From Pseudomonas wenzhouensis (GTDB taxonomy: Bacteria > Pseudomonadota > Gammaproteobacteria > Pseudomonadales > Pseudomonadaceae), in assembly GCF_021029445.1 (NCBI RefSeq), contig NZ_CP072610.1, positions 4,030,001 through 4,094,000 of the forward strand: a stretch of 64,000 nt of DNA, in the 5' to 3' direction. Below the pieces are notes generated by a model. It made no database searches and had not been told where the DNA came from. It saw only the letters and a list, made by a program, of their open reading frames with translations. The translations under genes and the position numbers were made by a program. How positions within the stretch are numbered: the stretch's first letter is position 1; the number at the start of each line of letters is the position of its first letter. This document shows, piece by piece, positions 46,646 through 55,219 of the stretch.

Positions 46646-48061
46646 TTATCCTTTCTCGAACAAATCCAGCTGCTCAGCCTGATACTCATCCTCATCAGGA
46701 CTATCGAGCAGGCGGCTAAGCGCTGCATCGAAAGCCTCCATGGTCGGGCGCATCTGAGGCAATTTCGCTTCGGGGTTATTGCGATAGTGCACCTCGACAA
46801 CACCTGTTTGTCCGTGCGACTGCAACGCGTCGCTATCGAAATCCTTGATGCCGTGGCGCTGCATGAACTGTGTGCAGGTACGCCGGATATCACGCGGAGT
46901 AAATTTCGGCACGGGCTGGCCATCCAACTTGGCATGCTCAGTCGCAAACCACCCGGTCACCGCATGAGACAGGCTGGACGCGTGAATCGGCTTTTGTCCA
47001 CCAACGCTCCAAGGGTATACGGCCCCTGGAGGCTGCAAGGCACGAACCTGTTCAAGTATCTGCAAAGCCCTGCTGCTCAAGGGAACGAAGTGAGCACGTT
47101 TTTTACTGCCACGCCCTTTGCTATCGATGATCTTCAAGTACTTCTTTTGAAAGTTGTAGCTGGTCCAAGGCTCACGGATAAACTGGAGGGGGCGCTGCCC
47201 TGCAGTAGCAAAAGCAAAGTGAAAGACACGCGCCATAATTGCACCAACCGAATCGACCTTGGTAATGGTGTGCCAAAATTGCTTCAGCTCCTTATCCGTC
47301 AGAGCGCGCTCGCCAGGCTTTGATGTGTTCGGGACAGTCACTGGATCAGCAGGATTCATCTGAAGCCCGTAGCTTTTATTACTGCTTCGGTCGATATGAT
47401 GCTCAGCTTTTAAGCCAAAACTGAAAGCTGCAACGAGAAACGAACGAACCTTGCCAGTCTGACGCCCCGCACCTCTGTCCCAGATTGGTTTCAGCAGCAA
47501 ATTAACATGCTCAGGCCTGACATCCTTAGCTTTCATAGCCATGACATTGAGCTTCTGCTCCTGACCATCGTCGGCCACGGACACTACTTTCTCGCCCTCC
47601 AGGTCGTTACGTAGCACGCGCTCAAACTCATCGAGCTGCTGGGCTGATACACCCGAGCGCCTACGATCTTCGATGTAATCCCGGAACAGCTCAGAAAAGG
47701 TGCCTTTTGCAGCCTCGATTTCAGCGAGACGTTGCTGCTCGTGCAGCTGGCGTTGGCGCTCAGCCTGCCGAGCCTCCTCCTCAGCAGCACACTTGGCTTG
47801 ATAGGCCTTGATGTCGCCATGCTCTGCGGCAATCTTGGCGAGACGGACAGCTTGCTCGCGAATTTCAGTAAGGGAGAGACCTGGGCTCTTCAGCGTTTTC
47901 TTGAAGACACCTATCTTGACCTTCTGCCCACCCTCACCACGGCGGCGGTAGTAGGCCTCGACAGCTCCCGAGGTACGGCATTCGAACAAGATTGATCCGC
48001 TACCACGGCCTGGCAGCGAATCGGTCGCAGTCTGACCAGGCCGTAGCGCCTTCAGCTCCAC
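46646..48061 (-). CDS. int: Island integrase (tyrosine recombinase)
   Basis: A protein of 471 aa. The N-terminal arm-binding domain resembles DUF4102 (ELKALRPGQTATDSLPG, then a ARLAKIAAEHGDIKAY-like helix). A helical core-binding domain follows (FSELFRDYIEDRRRSGV). The catalytic domain has Arg in ATAGQRPLQFIREP, the RDIRRTCTQFMQ box, QSHGQ, and the nucleophile Tyr in VHYRNNPEAK. GTG 48061 is the only plausible start after an upstream in-frame stop. It sits 200 bases inside attR and reads away from it, the usual arrangement for tRNA islands. It should catalyse integration at the tRNA 3' end. Confidence 0.95.
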   Translation of the reverse strand: MELKALRPGQTATDSLPGRGSGSILFECRTSGAVEAYYRRRGEGGQKVKIGVFKKTLKSPGLSLTEIREQAVRLAKIAAEHGDIKAYQAKCAAEEEARQAERQRQLHEQQRLAEIEAAKGTFSELFRDYIEDRRRSGVSAQQLDEFERVLRNDLEGEKVVSVADDGQEQKLNVMAMKAKDVRPEHVNLLLKPIWDRGAGRQTGKVRSFLVAAFSFGLKAEHHIDRSSNKSYGLQMNPADPVTVPNTSKPGERALTDKELKQFWHTITKVDSVGAIMARVFHFAFATAGQRPLQFIREPWTSYNFQKKYLKIIDSKGRGSKKRAHFVPLSSRALQILEQVRALQPPGAVYPWSVGGQKPIHASSLSHAVTGWFATEHAKLDGQPVPKFTPRDIRRTCTQFMQRHGIKDFDSDALQSHGQTGVVEVHYRNNPEAKLPQMRPTMEAFDAALSRLLDSPDEDEYQAEQLDLFEKG

Positions 48062-48109
48062 ATCCGTTACAAACTTCCTACTGCTCGTCTTGCCCGATGC
48101 CTATGCCAT

Positions 48110-48136
48110 TTTGCGTACCGTTTTGCGTACCGTTTC
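48110..48136 (+). repeat. Right copy of 27-bp terminal repeat
   Basis: Exact copy of 1463-1489 in the same orientation, located between the integrase start and attR, 126 bp inside it. Confidence 0.6.
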
Positions 48137-48262
48137 TTAGGGCATGACCGGCCACACCCAGACCCAAGGGGAAACACCTAACCCCTTGATTTCAGGATAA
48201 CGCGCTAAATCGGCTTTTTTCGGGAGACGGCGGGAAACGACCAGAAACGTGCTTTTTACTGC

Positions 48263-48307
48263 CTCATAATCCTTTGGTCCACGGTTCGAGTCCGTGTGGG
48301 CCCACCA
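48263..48307 (+). repeat. attR, 45-bp direct repeat
   Basis: Perfect copy of the tRNA 3' half. No tRNA 5' half precedes it, so it is not a functional gene. Chromosomal sequence resumes directly after it. Confidence 0.93.
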
Positions 48308-48315
48308 CCTTCAAA

Positions 48316-48337
48316 GCCGCGCATTGCGCGGTTTTTC
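48316..48337 (+). terminator. Original terminator of the tRNA gene, displaced by the island
   Basis: CCGCGC-ATT-GCGCGG followed by TTTTT, 9 bases after attR. Before integration it would have followed the tRNA directly. Confidence 0.7.
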
Positions 48338-48375
48338 GTTTCTGAGTGCTATCCACCAACGCAGCACCCGCGCAG

Positions 48376-49476
48376 TCACAGCCGCACATCGAACTTATCC
48401 AGCAGCAGTTCGGCCGGCAGGTCGGCGCTGACCAGTTGGTTGCGGCCACGGGCCTTACCGCTGTACAGGCGACGGTCGGCGCTGCGGTAGAGTTCGGCGG
48501 CGCTGCGGCCGTCTTCGGGCCAGGTGGCGAGGCCGAAGGTGGCGGATAGCGCGATCTGCTCGCCGTCATAGTTCAGCGGTTGTTCGGCAATCTGCCGGCG
48601 CAGTGTTTCCACCAAAGGGCCAGCACCTGCACTGTCAGTGTGGCGCAGCAGCAGGCCGAACTCCTCGCCGCCCAGGCGGCCGAGGAAGTCGGTCACGCGC
48701 AGGCGCTGCTGCAGGATCTGACAGATATGCTGCAGGGCCATGTCGCCACCCTCATGCCCCCATTGATCATTGACCTGTTTGAAGTGGTCGACGTCGAGCA
48801 GCACCAATACCAGATGCCCGTTGCTGCGTTCGGCCTCCTGGATGCTGCGCTGCAGCGCATGCTGAAAACTGCCGCGATTGGCCACGCCGGTCAGTGCATC
48901 GGTCTGCGCCAGACGCTCCAACTCTTCGTGGGCCTGCATGCGCAGGCCGTCGTAGATATGCACGAATACCAGGATCAGCATGCCACACAGGGCCGCATTG
49001 CCCAGGTCGATCAAACCGTGGGTATCGAGGCTCAGGCGATTATCGGCGCAGTACAGCAGCAGCCCGGCGAGCATGAAGGGCGCCGTGAGCAGGAAGGCGC
49101 GGCGTTTGCCCAGCAGCAGGTAGGCCAGCAGCGGGATCATGTACAGCCAGACGAACGCGGCCGCCGAGGCGTCCGGCATGATGATGATGTAGAGGATGAA
49201 ACAGAAGGTAGGGATCAGGTACAGGTAGATCCAGAAGTACAGATGCCGCGCCTGTTCGATGCGCCAGGCGCCGAACAGCAGCAATACGGTGCACAACATC
49301 TCGAGGATGGCGAAAGGGTAGTTGCCAGCCAGCGTCTGCAGCACGGAGAAGCCGCCCAGGGTCAGGCCGGTGGCGAGCAGGATGGTGCGCATCAGCGCAC
49401 GCTTGCCGGACTCGCGCAGGCCTTCATAGTGCCCCGCGCCTACATCCCTGTGATCGTTATAGTTTGGGTTGCCCAT
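48376..49476 (-). CDS. Membrane-bound diguanylate cyclase (GGDEF)
   Basis: A protein of 366 aa that makes cyclic di-GMP. Five or six transmembrane helices cover about residues 30-180. The GGDEF domain follows with DALTGVANRGSFQHAL, LLDVDHFKQVNDQWGHEGGD, the active motif GGEEF in LGRLGGEEFGLLL, and a C-terminal YRSADRRLYSGKARGRN. I see no RxxD inhibitory site in the expected position just before GGEEF. ATG 49476 is preferred to GTG 49491. It converges on the island end and diverges from the sigma54 activator gene. Confidence 0.93.
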   Translation of the reverse strand: MGNPNYNDHRDVGAGHYEGLRESGKRALMRTILLATGLTLGGFSVLQTLAGNYPFAILEMLCTVLLLFGAWRIEQARHLYFWIYLYLIPTFCFILYIIIMPDASAAAFVWLYMIPLLAYLLLGKRRAFLLTAPFMLAGLLLYCADNRLSLDTHGLIDLGNAALCGMLILVFVHIYDGLRMQAHEELERLAQTDALTGVANRGSFQHALQRSIQEAERSNGHLVLVLLDVDHFKQVNDQWGHEGGDMALQHICQILQQRLRVTDFLGRLGGEEFGLLLRHTDSAGAGPLVETLRRQIAEQPLNYDGEQIALSATFGLATWPEDGRSAAELYRSADRRLYSGKARGRNQLVSADLPAELLLDKFDVRL

Positions 49477-49664
49477 TTTATAGTTCAGCACCGCCGCCGT
49501 CGGTGGTGCGCAACTCCCCCGCTACGCACCATCTGGCAACTATAGACGGCCTTGCCGGTTTCACACCCTGTAGCCTGATATGCAGGTGATCAATAGCGGC
49601 TTGCCGTTGCCCGCGTGGAGCGGCGCTGCCCATAATCACGGACTCTGACTTCGGACACTCGCCC

Positions 49665-51125
49665 ATGGCCATTTCCCGCGACGACCTCGACCAGCATGGC
49701 CTGATCATCGGCGTGTCGCCCGAGCGCTTCCGGGCGGTGGCCATGCCGCTGCTGTTCGATCACCTCGATGCGCAGTGCGAGGGCACCATCGCGGTCAATC
49801 GTCAGGCGCGTATCGTCTGGATCAACGACAAGTACGCGCAGAAGGTCGGCATTGCTGACCCGCGCACGGCGCTGGGCAAGGCAATCGAAGACGTGCTGCC
49901 GGCCAGCCGCCTGCGTGAGGTGGTGGAAAGCGGCCAGCCGAGCATGCTCGACCTGATGGCCTTCGGCAGCGAGCATTTCGTGGTGACCCGCATCCCGCTG
50001 CGCGACGAGGATGGCACGCTGGTCGGTGCGCTGGGTTTCGTCTTGTTCGACCGCGCCCGTCACCTAAAGCCGCTGATGGCCAAGTACAACAACCTGCAGA
50101 CACAGCTGCTCGCCACCCAGCACGAGCTGGCCAAGGCACGCCGGGCACGCTACACCATTGCCGGCTTCATCGGCGCCAGCACGGCGGCCAGCGAGGTCAA
50201 GCGCCAAGCCCGCCGCGCTGCACAGCTCGACGCCACGGTGCTGATTCGCGGCGAGACCGGCACCGGCAAGGAGCTGCTGGCGCAAGGCATTCATAATCTG
50301 TCGCCACGGGCCAACGGACCGTTCGTCGCGGTCAACGTTGCGGCGATTCCGGAAACCCTGGTGGAGGCCGAGCTGTTTGGCACCTCACCGGGCGCCTTTA
50401 CCGGCGCCGAGCGTAAAGGGCGCATCGGCAAGTTCGAGGTGGCCAACCGCGGCACGCTGTTTCTCGATGAAATCGGCGACCTGCCGCTGCCGCTGCAGGC
50501 CAAGCTGCTGCGGGTGTTGCAGGAGCAGGAGGTGGAGCCGCTCGGCTCCAATCAAGTCAAGCCGCTCAATGTGCGGGTGATCGCCGCCACCCATATCGAC
50601 CTGGAAGCCAAGGTGGCCGCTGGACAGTTCCGCGACGATCTCTACTACCGCCTCAACGTGCTGGCCCTGCGCGTGCCGCCTTTACGTGAACGCGCCAGCG
50701 ACATTCCCGCACTGATCGAACACCTGCTGGACGACCTGGCCAATCGTTCCGGCCTGGCGCCCCTTGAGCTGAGCGACGACGCCCTGGCCCTGCTCTGCGC
50801 CCAGCCGTGGAAGGGCAACGTGCGCGAACTGCGCAACCTGTTGGAGCGGGCACAACTGGCCGTCGATGGACACCTGAGTGGCGAAGCCGTGCGCACGCTG
50901 CTGGTCGATCCGGTGGCGCCGAGTACGCCGACGCCCACGCTGCCAGTGGCAACGAACACGGCGCAGACGCTGGCCGAACAGTTGGCGCAGGCCGAACGCC
51001 AGGCGCTGCAGGCAGCATTGGCGGCCTGCAACGGCAACCGCCAGTTGGCTGCCGAACGCCTGGGCATTTCCCGCGCCGGGCTCTATGCCAAGCTGGCGCA
51101 GCATGGATTGGGACGGCGCGGGTGA
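49665..51125 (+). CDS. Sigma54-dependent transcriptional activator with PAS domain
   Basis: A protein of 486 aa. A PAS-like sensor domain covers about 20-140 (GTIAVNRQARIVWINDKYAQKVG). The AAA+ domain (about 165-395) has Walker A GETGTGKE, the sigma54-contact loop GAFTGA, Walker B LFLDEIGDLP and the arginine finger region YYRLNVLALRVPPLRER. The C-terminus is a Fis-type helix-turn-helix (GNRQLAAERLGISRAGLYAKL). It activates sigma54 promoters; targets are not evident. Its signal may be a small molecule or redox cue read by PAS. Confidence 0.93.
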   Translation: MAISRDDLDQHGLIIGVSPERFRAVAMPLLFDHLDAQCEGTIAVNRQARIVWINDKYAQKVGIADPRTALGKAIEDVLPASRLREVVESGQPSMLDLMAFGSEHFVVTRIPLRDEDGTLVGALGFVLFDRARHLKPLMAKYNNLQTQLLATQHELAKARRARYTIAGFIGASTAASEVKRQARRAAQLDATVLIRGETGTGKELLAQGIHNLSPRANGPFVAVNVAAIPETLVEAELFGTSPGAFTGAERKGRIGKFEVANRGTLFLDEIGDLPLPLQAKLLRVLQEQEVEPLGSNQVKPLNVRVIAATHIDLEAKVAAGQFRDDLYYRLNVLALRVPPLRERASDIPALIEHLLDDLANRSGLAPLELSDDALALLCAQPWKGNVRELRNLLERAQLAVDGHLSGEAVRTLLVDPVAPSTPTPTLPVATNTAQTLAEQLAQAERQALQAALAACNGNRQLAAERLGISRAGLYAKLAQHGLGRRG

Positions 51126-51174
51126 GGCGGCGCCAGTTATCGCTCAGGCGACGGTAACCGAGTCAGCGACGCGC

Positions 51175-51711
51175 TCAGTGCTCAGGCAGCTTGCGGCGTT
51201 TGCCGGTGACCATCGACAGCGGCAGGTTCTCGCGCAGCCGGTAGCTTTCCAGCAGCGCGGCGGCAATATGCAGGCCGACCAGCGCCATCAGCGCATTGGC
51301 ACAGAATTCGTGGATGTTCAGCGGCAGATCTGCGCCCCAGAAATAATCGACCTCCTCCATCAGAAAGCCGGTTACGCCGAGGCCAAGCATCAGCGTCATC
51401 ATCAGGATCATCACCAGCGCGCCCAGTGGCGAGTGCCCCAGGCGGTGGTAGGGTTGCCCGGCAATCAATGCGCGCAGGTGCGCGCCAAGGCGAGCCGGTG
51501 TGGGCCAGAAATCGCCCCAGCGCGCCGCGGGTGTACCGACGAAGCCCCATACCAGGCGGATCGCCAGCCAGGCTACGGCGTAGTAACCGAGCCAGCGATG
51601 CCAGTTCTCACCTTCTTCGGTGAAGAAGTAGTTGGCCAGGAAAGCGCCGGCCAGGGACCAGTGGAACACGCGCACCACTGGGTCCCACAGGCGTACGGTC
51701 GAAGTGCTCAT
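51175..51711 (-). CDS. Cytochrome b561-type membrane protein
   Basis: A protein of 178 aa with four transmembrane helices and the heme-ligand histidines of the bacterial Ni-hydrogenase/cyt b561 family (VRVFHWSLAGAFLANYF, NWHRWLGYYAVAWLAIRL, NIHEFCANALMALVGLHIAAALLE). It starts in a one-base overlap with the PepSY gene stop (TGATG), so both are one unit. It probably passes electrons across the inner membrane to a periplasmic partner. Confidence 0.9.
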   Translation of the reverse strand: MSTSTVRLWDPVVRVFHWSLAGAFLANYFFTEEGENWHRWLGYYAVAWLAIRLVWGFVGTPAARWGDFWPTPARLGAHLRALIAGQPYHRLGHSPLGALVMILMMTLMLGLGVTGFLMEEVDYFWGADLPLNIHEFCANALMALVGLHIAAALLESYRLRENLPLSMVTGKRRKLPEH

Positions 51712-51977
51712 CAGCCTTCTACGTTGCTCTTGACCGGCTTACCGCTGACCGGATCGAAGTAGATCTCGACCTTCTTGCCGTCCTTGTCAAAACCGTAGAT
51801 TTCGTAGCAGTTGCCACCCGTGACCTTGAACTTCTTGATCTGGTAGCCCTGAGCCTTGAGGTCGGCCTGGAAGGTGTCCTGATCCTGCCACTGCGCCTTG
51901 TCGGCGGTGGTGCATTCGGTCGCGGCGAAGGTCAGCGGGCTGGCCAGAGCCAGAGACAGCAGAAGCAGTTTGCGCAT
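51711..51977 (-). CDS. Secreted PepSY-domain protein
   Basis: A protein of 88 aa with a signal peptide (RKLLLLSLALASPLTFAA) and a single PepSY domain in the mature part (DTFQADLKAQGYQIKKFKV, then CYEIYGFDKDGKKVEIYFDPVSGK). ATG 51977 is chosen; the open frame further upstream to 52472 runs antisense-like through the receptor gene. Coupled to the cytochrome b561 gene. Two Cys residues may form a disulfide. Confidence 0.9.
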   Translation of the reverse strand: MRKLLLLSLALASPLTFAATECTTADKAQWQDQDTFQADLKAQGYQIKKFKVTGGNCYEIYGFDKDGKKVEIYFDPVSGKPVKSNVEG

Positions 51978-52059
51978 GATGAAGTCCTCTTGGATGCAGG
52001 GGAAAGTGGGTCTGCGGGGACTACTTTCGCGCCACAACCTTAAGGCCGTATTAGCACGC

Positions 52060-52089
52060 AAAAAATCGTACCCCGGATGCAATCCGGGG
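52060..52089 (-). terminator. Terminator of the copper receptor gene
   Basis: CCCCGGAT-TGC-ATCCGGGG hairpin on the minus strand, followed by TACGATTTTTT. Confidence 0.65.
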
Positions 52090-52161
52090 CGTTCGGCAGA
52101 GCCCCCTCTCCCCTCAGCCCCGCTCCCATGAATGGCAGAGGGGAGCAACGGCACTGAAGCC

Positions 52162-54246
52162 TCAGAAGTCGAAATCGACCTTGGCCCAGAGGGTGCGACC
52201 CGGCTCGTCGATACGGGTGTCGGCCGGGAAGCCGAAGCCCGCATCGCCGGCCAGGTTGAGGTGCTCGGCGTAACGCTTGTCGAGCAGGTTATCCACACCG
52301 GCGCTGAGCTTGACCTGCTGGCTGACGCGATAGGCAGCGTTGAGCGAGAGCACGCCGAAGCCGGCACTGTCGGCGAAGTCCTGCCCCACCACGTTGCCGC
52401 GCCCTTCGGCGATGCGCCCCTGGCCGTCGACCACACGCCACAGGGCGCCGAAGCTCCAGTCGTCGCGCGCATAGGTCAGACCTAGGCGTGCTTCCAGCGG
52501 CGGCATCTGCGGCAGCGCTTCACCGTCACTGCTGTTCTTGCCCCAGGCGTAGGCCAGGGTCGCGTCGGCCTTCCAGTTAGCGTCGAAGGCGTAGGCCACG
52601 CCCAGCTCGCCCCCCATGATGCGCGCGTCGATGTTGTCGGCCTGAGTGCTCATGCCACGGTAGTCGAACAGGATGTAGTCGCGGATCTGCCCGGCATAAG
52701 CCGAGGCCCAGGCCTGCAGCCTGTCGTCCTGGTACTGGATGCCGATATCGAGCTGGGTGGTCTTCTCCGGCGCGATACCGTCGAAGGCATTGCGCGAACC
52801 GGCTGGGCCGTTCAGCCCGGCGGAAAACAACTCCCAGTAATCGGGGAAGCGCTGCACGTGGCCGAGGCCGGCATAAAGGGTGGTCGGCGAGCCGGACAGG
52901 TCGTGCTCGTAGCGCACGAAACCGCTGGGCAGAGTCTCGGCGCGCGTTTCGCCCGCCGTCGGGTTGGGCCGGGTCATGCCCATCATGCTGCGAAAGCTCT
53001 GCCGGTAATCCCTGGCCGAGGCGCGATCCAGGCGTGTGCCGGCGATCAGCCGCTCACGCTCGGCCAGGCGCCAGGTGGCCTCGGCAAAAGCGCCGTAGTT
53101 GTGCATCACGGCGTCTTTCACCCAGGGGAAACGGTCGGCGTCGGTGTAGCCCGTCATCATGCTGTAGGTCGAACGCCGTGCACGGTGTTCGCTGCGCTGT
53201 GCATCGATGCCGGTGATCAGCTCGACGTCGTGCCACTGCCAGGTCGCAGCCAGTCTTGCCCCCAGGGTGCGGCGGTCGACCTGCGAGGCCATGGGCATGG
53301 CCATCATGCTGCCCGGGTTCGGCACGCGCAGGCGGAAGTTATCCATGATGTGATCGGCGTAGTTGTAATAGACCTTGGCCTCGAGCTTATCCAGTACGCC
53401 ACCGAGGTTGCTGCGCTCGATGCGCAGACCGAGGCTTTCGCGCTGGAACTGAGTGCCGTCCATGCCACGGCCACCGTAGCGCGCTTCGCCGTCGCCACGG
53501 CCGGCACTGAGTTCGATCAGGGTGTCGGCATCCGGCGTCCAGCCCAGGGCCACGTCGGTATTCCACTTGTTCCAGCGCGAGGCGATGGTGTCGCCGTCAC
53601 CGTTGGCGTAGTCGTCCGACTGCGAACGGTTGGCCATCAGCCGCAGGTAGCCCTGCTCGCCGCCGACGGCGCCATCGATCAAGCGGTCGAAGCGACCATT
53701 GGAGCCGGCCAGCACGCTGGCATGCAGGCGCGCGCCGAGCTCGCCGAAACGCTCCGGCTCACGCTCGAAACGCACCACACCCGCCGAAGCGCCGGGGCCC
53801 CAGATCACCGTCTGCGGGCCCTTGGTCACGGTCAACAGATCGAAGGTTTCCGGCGCGATATAGGAGCTGGGTGCGTCCATCCGCCCGGGGCAGGCGCCGA
53901 GCATCTGCCCGCCATCGGTGAGCAGCAGCAAGCGTGAGCCGAACAGCCCGCGCAGCACCGGATCACTGTTGCTGCCGCCACTGCGGATCGCCGAGAAACC
54001 GGGAATGGTCTTCAGATAATCCGCCGCATCGCTGGCCGGCACCGGCTGGCGTGGCTCCTTGGGATCGGCCACCACGGTCAGCGGCGAGCGTTGCTGGATT
54101 GCCGTGATCACCGTGGGCGGCAGTTCGTGGACAGGCTCCTCGGCATGCAGCGGCGTAACGGTACAAAAACCACAGGCCACAGTCAGAGCGGAGAGGGGAA
54201 AACGAGCGCGCAGAAAAGCACGGCCCGGAACGAAGGAAACGGACAT
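52162..54246 (-). CDS. oprC: TonB-dependent copper receptor, OprC-like
   Basis: An outer-membrane receptor of 694 aa. A signal peptide is followed by the plug domain (about 45-165) and a 22-strand barrel ending in Phe (TLWAKVDFDF). The plug holds LGACPGRMDAPSSYIAPETFD, whose C-x3-M pair corresponds to the copper-binding motif known in P. aeruginosa OprC, and the barrel has a Met-rich loop (SMMAMPMAS). It imports copper across the outer membrane with TonB. It is the last gene of a minus-strand copper cluster. Confidence 0.93.
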   Translation of the reverse strand: MSVSFVPGRAFLRARFPLSALTVACGFCTVTPLHAEEPVHELPPTVITAIQQRSPLTVVADPKEPRQPVPASDAADYLKTIPGFSAIRSGGSNSDPVLRGLFGSRLLLLTDGGQMLGACPGRMDAPSSYIAPETFDLLTVTKGPQTVIWGPGASAGVVRFEREPERFGELGARLHASVLAGSNGRFDRLIDGAVGGEQGYLRLMANRSQSDDYANGDGDTIASRWNKWNTDVALGWTPDADTLIELSAGRGDGEARYGGRGMDGTQFQRESLGLRIERSNLGGVLDKLEAKVYYNYADHIMDNFRLRVPNPGSMMAMPMASQVDRRTLGARLAATWQWHDVELITGIDAQRSEHRARRSTYSMMTGYTDADRFPWVKDAVMHNYGAFAEATWRLAERERLIAGTRLDRASARDYRQSFRSMMGMTRPNPTAGETRAETLPSGFVRYEHDLSGSPTTLYAGLGHVQRFPDYWELFSAGLNGPAGSRNAFDGIAPEKTTQLDIGIQYQDDRLQAWASAYAGQIRDYILFDYRGMSTQADNIDARIMGGELGVAYAFDANWKADATLAYAWGKNSSDGEALPQMPPLEARLGLTYARDDWSFGALWRVVDGQGRIAEGRGNVVGQDFADSAGFGVLSLNAAYRVSQQVKLSAGVDNLLDKRYAEHLNLAGDAGFGFPADTRIDEPGRTLWAKVDFDF

Positions 54247-54305
54247 GCAGATACCTGAAAAGTCGATTGGCGATAAGGGCCGGTTAGCCCTCGCTGAGTG
54301 AGTAA

Positions 54306-54680
54306 TCAGGTCGGCATGGGTGGGGCACGTGACAGCGCACGGGGGAAGTGAGGCCTGGACGGTGATGCAAGCGGCAACACGGCGCCTGTGTCCCGAGCAG
54401 CGGGCAGGCGCCCGACCAGTGCCCCGCGGCTATCGGCCAGGGCCGGACAATGGGAAAACAACGAGCAGTAGCCGCAGGCATCCACCTGCAGCAGCGGCCT
54501 GCCGTCATCGCTGGCAAGTGGCGCCGGGTCACTGCCGTCGTGGCACGCCAGCTCGCTCAGCCAGCGCCAGTCAGGCGCTTCGGCACGCAATTGCGACGCC
54601 AGTGGCGCCAACACAATAAGGACGAACGCCAGCAGCCCGAGCCGGGCAGCAAAAGTGCGCCTGCGTGCCGTGAAGGTCAT
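54306..54680 (-). CDS. DUF2946 protein (copper cluster)
   Basis: A protein of 124 aa with an N-terminal membrane segment (FAARLGLLAFVLIVLAPLASQL) and the DUF2946 motif ACGYCSLFSHCPAL. Cys and His residues suggest metal binding. The ATG overlaps the stop of the PCuAC gene by one base. DUF2946 proteins are usual neighbours of OprC and PCuAC; function unknown. Confidence 0.85.
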   Translation of the reverse strand: MTFTARRRTFAARLGLLAFVLIVLAPLASQLRAEAPDWRWLSELACHDGSDPAPLASDDGRPLLQVDACGYCSLFSHCPALADSRGALVGRLPAARDTGAVLPLASPSRPHFPRALSRAPPMPT

Positions 54681-55174
54681 CAGTGCTGATGCTTGCCGTG
54701 ATCGTGAACAGCGCCATGATCATGGCCTGCCGGTGCGTCCTTCTGCACCGCCACCTCGACGTCGACGCTGCCGGCCTTCTCGAAGGTCAGGGTCAGCGGG
54801 AAGCGTTCACCGTCCCTGGCCTGCTGCTTCAGCTCGAACAGCATGACGTGATAGCCCATGGGTTCGAACTTCACTTCACCACCGGCGGGGATGGCCACGT
54901 CCTGCACCTGCTGCATCTTCATCACGCCATCGGCGTGCACGTGCTCATGCAGCTCGGCCTTGCCGGCCACCGGCGTGCTGACGGCAACAAGGCGGTCGGC
55001 CGCGCTGCCCTTGTTGTGAATGACGAAGTAGGCGGCAGCGGTCGGCGCTACCGGCGGCATTTCGCGTGACCAGGGATGGTCGATATGCAGTTGGCCGACT
55101 TCGTATTCATGCGCCTGGGCCAGCAGTGCCGGCAGCAGCAGGGTCAGGCCAAGCAGCGTTTTCTTCAGGGTCAT
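54680..55174 (-). CDS. Periplasmic copper chaperone PCuAC
   Basis: A protein of 164 aa with a signal peptide (KKTLLGLTLLLPALLAQA) and a cupredoxin-like PCuAC domain. The copper site H(M)x10Mx21HxM is recognisable in ELHEHVHADGVMKMQQ and EPMGYHVMLFEL. A His-rich tail (GHDHGAVHDHGKHQH) adds metal ligands. ATG 55174 follows GGAG by 9 bases. It delivers Cu(I) to cytochrome oxidase or hands it on from OprC. Confidence 0.92.
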   Translation of the reverse strand: MTLKKTLLGLTLLLPALLAQAHEYEVGQLHIDHPWSREMPPVAPTAAAYFVIHNKGSAADRLVAVSTPVAGKAELHEHVHADGVMKMQQVQDVAIPAGGEVKFEPMGYHVMLFELKQQARDGERFPLTLTFEKAGSVDVEVAVQKDAPAGHDHGAVHDHGKHQH

Positions 55175-55219
55175 AGGGATGGTCTCCGGGTTGGTATTGT
55201 CAAAAAGCATGGCACGTCT

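Noticed and set aside
51978-52472. N-terminal extension of the PepSY gene
   Set aside because: The extension overlaps the receptor gene in another frame, while an ATG with a perfect signal peptide starts at 51977.
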